Source of the DNA: HLUCCA09 sp039822045
GTDB taxonomy: Bacteria; Pseudomonadota; Alphaproteobacteria; Rhodobacterales; Rhodobacteraceae
DNA length: 64,000 bases
Assembly (NCBI GenBank): GCA_039822045.1
Contig: JBCBMY010000002.1
Span: forward strand, 1 to 64,000
Reading direction: 5' to 3'
Below, one piece after another: positions 61,268-64,000 of this stretch. Each line of letters opens with the position of its first letter. Position 1 is the first letter of the stretch. The position numbers were made by a program, and so were the translations under genes. A model generated the notes under the pieces. The model worked only from the letters and a program-made list of their open reading frames with translations, did no database searches and had not been told where the DNA came from.

Positions 61268-62356
61268 ATGGCCGTCCCTCTTCGTGGAGCGTGCGGCTTG
61301 GACGACAGCCTTTCCTCTATCGCGTTGCCCGGCCCGCCGCTCGCTAGTGGTGGGGTCTCCGTTGCGCTCAGCAAGAGCCAGAAAGCCGCCGTGATTGTGC
61401 GGCTCCTGATCGCGGAAGGGGCAAAACTGCCCCTCGATCTGATGCCCGACGAGATGCAAGCGCGCCTAACCAACGAGATGGCCGCCATGCGCTCGGTCGA
61501 TCGCGAGACCTTGCGACAGGTGATTGAGGAATTCGCGGGCGAGCTCGATGCGATCGGTCTGCACTTTCCCGGTGGGATCGCGGGCGCTTTGGGCCTGCTG
61601 GAAGATCATATCAGCCCCGCCACCGCTGCGCGCCTGCGCCGCGAGGCCGGCGTGGCCGCCCGGGGAGACCCGTGGGAGCGGATTGCGGGCCTCTCGCCGG
61701 AGCGTCTCGTCGCGGTGCTCGAAGAGGAAAGCACCGAAGTCGGCGCCGTCCTCTTGGCCAAGCTCGAAACGCGCAGGGCTGCCGAGCTTCTGGGCATGCT
61801 CCCGGGCGAACGGGCTCGGGCCCTTTCCTATGCCATCTCCAAGACCGGCACCGTCGACCCCGAAACGGTGCGCCGGATCGGCCTGTCCCTCGCCGCACAG
61901 CTTGACGCGGAACCGGTGCGCGCCTTCCCCGAGGGCCCGGTGCAGAAGGTTGGCGATATCCTCAATGCCACACGGTCTGTCACCCGCGACGATGTGCTCG
62001 ACGGGCTCGAGGAGCAGGACCGGGAGTTCGCGGCCGAGGTGCGCCGCGCGATCTTTACGTTCGCCAACCTCTCCACCCGGATCGACACGCGCGACATTCC
62101 CCGCGTGGTCAAGGGGATCGACCCGGCCGCTCTGCAGGCCGCCCTGGCCTTCGCACTCAGCCGCGACGACCTGAAGGTCGCCGGCGACTTCGTGCTCGAC
62201 AACATGTCCAAACGCATGTCGGAGGCGCTGCGCGAAGAGATCGACGATGGCGACACGCCGAACGAGGAGGCCGGAGAAGCCGCGATGGCCACCGTGATCG
62301 CCGAGGTCCGTCGTCTGGTCGATGCGGGCGACCTGTTGCTTTTGGCCGACGACTGA
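61268..62356 (+). CDS. fliG: FliG-like flagellar motor switch protein
   Basis: FliG forms the rotor part that contacts the stator. The 362-aa product has an N-terminal domain (LSKSQKAAVIVRLLIAEGAKLPL, about 36-58), a middle domain (about 140-215) and the C-terminal torque domain: EEQDREFAAEVRRAIFTFANLSTRIDTRDIPRVVKGID, then LDNMSKRMSEALREEIDD. The EHPQ-type motif of the middle domain is replaced by EESTEVGAVLLAKL. No other flagellar genes are in the window, so it is separated from any main cluster. TGAGG lies upstream of the ATG. Confidence 0.83.
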   Translation: MAVPLRGACGLDDSLSSIALPGPPLASGGVSVALSKSQKAAVIVRLLIAEGAKLPLDLMPDEMQARLTNEMAAMRSVDRETLRQVIEEFAGELDAIGLHFPGGIAGALGLLEDHISPATAARLRREAGVAARGDPWERIAGLSPERLVAVLEEESTEVGAVLLAKLETRRAAELLGMLPGERARALSYAISKTGTVDPETVRRIGLSLAAQLDAEPVRAFPEGPVQKVGDILNATRSVTRDDVLDGLEEQDREFAAEVRRAIFTFANLSTRIDTRDIPRVVKGIDPAALQAALAFALSRDDLKVAGDFVLDNMSKRMSEALREEIDDGDTPNEEAGEAAMATVIAEVRRLVDAGDLLLLADD

Positions 62357-62426
62357 TCCGGCCCGGACTTGCACGGCTGACCTCCCTTGCCTATGCCCGG
62401 GCCGACCAGGCGCACGGAGGACTTTG

Positions 62427-63404
62427 GTGTCGGGAGACTCACGGCAAACGCAGAGCGAGCCCGGCCCTCCCGAAGACGCCGCCCGGCCGGGCGATCGTGT
62501 GGTGGATCTCGCGTTCCGCGGCCTGCTTTGGTCGGTCCTGCGCCTGCCCTACGCCCCGCGCATCCGGACCTTCGGCTGGGTCACCGAGCGGCTCGCCATG
62601 GCCTCGCGCTTCGGTCGGCGGATCGAGGAGAACTTGGACCTGGTCTACCCTGAGATGGACAAGGCCGCACGGCGCACGCTCGCCCGTCGCTCCGCCAACA
62701 ATTCCGGTCGCCTTCTGATCGAGAACTACTCCGGGCCCGAGCTCGCCGCGCGCATGAACCACGTCGAGCCAACGGGCCCTGGTGTTGCGGCCCTGGCCGA
62801 GGCCAAAGAGGCTGGCACGCCCGTCCTTCTGCTCACCGGGCACTTCGGCAACTATGAGGCCGCACGTGCTTCTCTGGTCGCGCGGGGCTATCGCGTGGGC
62901 GGCCTCTATCGCCCCATGCGCAACCCCTATTTCAACGCCCACTACAGGGCCACGATGGAGCGGATGGGCCCGCCCGTGTTTCCGCAAGGGCGTGCCGGCA
63001 CAAAGGGACTGATTGCGTTCCTCAGGTCCGGCGGTTTCGCGATGCTGCTCAACGATCTTTATGTCGGCAGCGGCCTGGAGCTTCCGTTCCTGGGCCACCC
63101 GGCGATGACCTCGACCTCTGCCGCCGAGATCGCCGAACGTGTCGGCGCCCGTGCCATCCCGGTCTGGGGCATTCGCCAGCCCGACGGTCTGAGCTTCACT
63201 GTGGAGGTGGACGCGCCCCTCCCCGAGGGCGATCCGGTGGAGACGACACGCGCCTACAACGCCGCCTGCGAAGCCCGCATTCGGGCCCATCCCGATCAAT
63301 GGTACTGGATTCACCGGCGATGGAAGGTGAAATGGCAGCGCGGCGCGGGCGACAGGCCCGGCCTGCACCCCGCGCAATTGCCGAGCCGGAAGTCGCGCCT
63401 GTAG
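62427..63404 (+). CDS. LpxL/HtrB-family lipid A lauroyl/myristoyl-type acyltransferase
   Basis: This lysophospholipid-acyltransferase-type protein probably adds a secondary acyl chain to lipid A. The 325-aa product has a hydrophobic N-terminal part with RRIEENLDLVYPEMDKAARR, the H-x4-(D/E)-type motif GHFGNYEAARASL (about 130-142, His then Glu), GLYRPMRNPYFNAHYRATMERMG and GFAMLLNDLYVGSGLELPFLG. It ends with WYWIHRRWKVKW, typical of the family. The GTG at 62427 has GGAGG 6 nt ahead. Confidence 0.88.
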   Translation: MSGDSRQTQSEPGPPEDAARPGDRVVDLAFRGLLWSVLRLPYAPRIRTFGWVTERLAMASRFGRRIEENLDLVYPEMDKAARRTLARRSANNSGRLLIENYSGPELAARMNHVEPTGPGVAALAEAKEAGTPVLLLTGHFGNYEAARASLVARGYRVGGLYRPMRNPYFNAHYRATMERMGPPVFPQGRAGTKGLIAFLRSGGFAMLLNDLYVGSGLELPFLGHPAMTSTSAAEIAERVGARAIPVWGIRQPDGLSFTVEVDAPLPEGDPVETTRAYNAACEARIRAHPDQWYWIHRRWKVKWQRGAGDRPGLHPAQLPSRKSRL

Positions 63405-63471
63405 AGTTTGAGAGCGCTGCAGCGCGCCCTTGGGGCTTAACAAGGGAGCGGGATTTGACTAGGTGAGCCGG

Positions 63472-64000
63472 ATGGCAACAGAGCTTCATATCATCGGCGG
63501 CGGCATGGCCGGGTCCGAAGCTGCATGGCAGGCGGCCGAGGCCGGGGTGCCCGTGGTGCTGCACGAGATGCGACCGCGCACTGGCACGTTCGCACACCGC
63601 ACCGGCAATATGGCCGAAATGGTGTGCTCCAACTCGTTTCGCTCCGATGACGACGAGAACAACGCCGTGGGCCTCTTGCATTGGGAAATGCGGGCCGCCG
63701 GCGGCCTTCTGATCAGCATGGCCGACGCCCACGCGCTGCCGGCCGGAGGTGCGCTCGCGGTCGACCGCGACAGGTTCGCCGAGGGCGTGACAGAGCGACT
63801 GAGGGCCCACCCCGGGATTACCATAGTCGAGGATGAGGTCACGGACCTACCAGACGACGTGCCAGCGATCATTGCGACCGGCCCGCTCACCTCAGGCCCT
63901 CTAGCCGCGGCGATCGCCCGGGAAACCGGTCAGGACGCGCTGGCCTTCTTCGACGCGATCGCCCCAATCGTCTATGCCGACAGCATCGACATGTCGGTCG
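63472..64000 (+). CDS. trmFO: TrmFO folate-dependent tRNA U54 methyltransferase (partial)
   Basis: TrmFO uses methylene-THF and FADH2 to make 5-methyluridine at tRNA position 54. The first 176 residues are in view: ELHIIGGGMAGSEAAWQAAEAGVPVVLHEMRP (FAD loop), the diagnostic MVCSNSFRSDDDENNAVGLLHWEMRAAGGL and ALAVDRDRFAEGVTERL. The gene runs off the right edge. The ATG at 63472 follows GGTGAG; a GTG just upstream, in frame, is an alternative. Confidence 0.93.
   Translation, partial: MATELHIIGGGMAGSEAAWQAAEAGVPVVLHEMRPRTGTFAHRTGNMAEMVCSNSFRSDDDENNAVGLLHWEMRAAGGLLISMADAHALPAGGALAVDRDRFAEGVTERLRAHPGITIVEDEVTDLPDDVPAIIATGPLTSGPLAAAIARETGQDALAFFDAIAPIVYADSIDMSV

Overview
The window looks like chromosomal DNA of a marine-type alphaproteobacterium of the Rhodobacteraceae (Roseobacter group). 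This is inferred from the high GC content, the gene repertoire (RTX/Hint secreted protein, dimethylglycine-dehydrogenase-like flavoprotein, corrinoid methyl-transfer genes, DUF1127 protein, TrmFO) and the protein wording. No 16S rRNA is present, so the rank is not proven.

Layout. 1-135 is the edge of an IS630-like element. 169-624 is an unknown gene. 828-8947 is a complete phosphate regulon: phoR, a small membrane protein, pstSCAB, phoU and phoB. A PHO-type control element about 40 bp long occurs twice, before the small protein gene and before pstS. 9059-11351 holds an OmpA-like protein, then aroQ coupled to a LuxR solo. 11786-13606 is rpsB-tsf. 13845-16093 is a two-gene unit of unknown function, a multi-pass membrane protein and a small protein that share a sequence motif. 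16145-19199 holds a DUF333 lipoprotein, pseudouridine kinase and glycosidase, and a DUF502 membrane protein. 19221-21398 is a 3-hydroxybutyrate dehydrogenase/pentapeptide/patatin operon. 21753-21862 is a predicted small RNA with its own promoter and terminator. 21942-24850 holds an orphan peptide-binding protein and a dienelactone-hydrolase-like enzyme. 24949-25014 is an array of six 11-bp direct repeats. 25098-26056 is rplM-rpsI.

26185-27918 is a MocR-type regulator divergent from a DUF1127 gene. 28170-29530 is speD-speE. 29557-30837 holds a thioesterase and an enoyl-CoA hydratase. 30866-37507 holds a Cys-rich exported protein, a DMGDH-like enzyme, an SDR lacking its catalytic Tyr, and a large RTX-Hint protein. 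38311-40330 is rlmE and ppx. 40577-45715 is a one-carbon cluster: a small 'virulence factor' family protein, an MTHFR-like protein, a HAD phosphatase, a methyl-THF:corrinoid methyltransferase and a RACo-like corrinoid activator. 45749-47098 is a BNR-repeat protein and tRNA-Gly(CCC). 47133-51787 is a YhaN/YhaO-like (SbcCD-like) pair. 52580-56369 is zwf-pgl-pgi. 56526-64000 carries a radical SAM protein, bioY, a DUF6314 protein, purB, small exported proteins, a FliG homologue, an LpxL-like acyltransferase and the start of trmFO.

How parts work together. PhoR/PhoB sense phosphate limitation and should drive pst through the PHO elements, with PhoU linking transporter to kinase. The DMGDH-like enzyme and the corrinoid cluster are consistent with stripping methyl groups from methylated amines into folate, although the substrate-specific methyltransferase and the corrinoid protein are not in this window. 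zwf-pgl-pgi feeds hexose phosphate to 6-phosphogluconate. The most unusual features are the shared-motif membrane pair, the predicted sRNA, the helically phased 11-bp array and the altered LuxR pocket.
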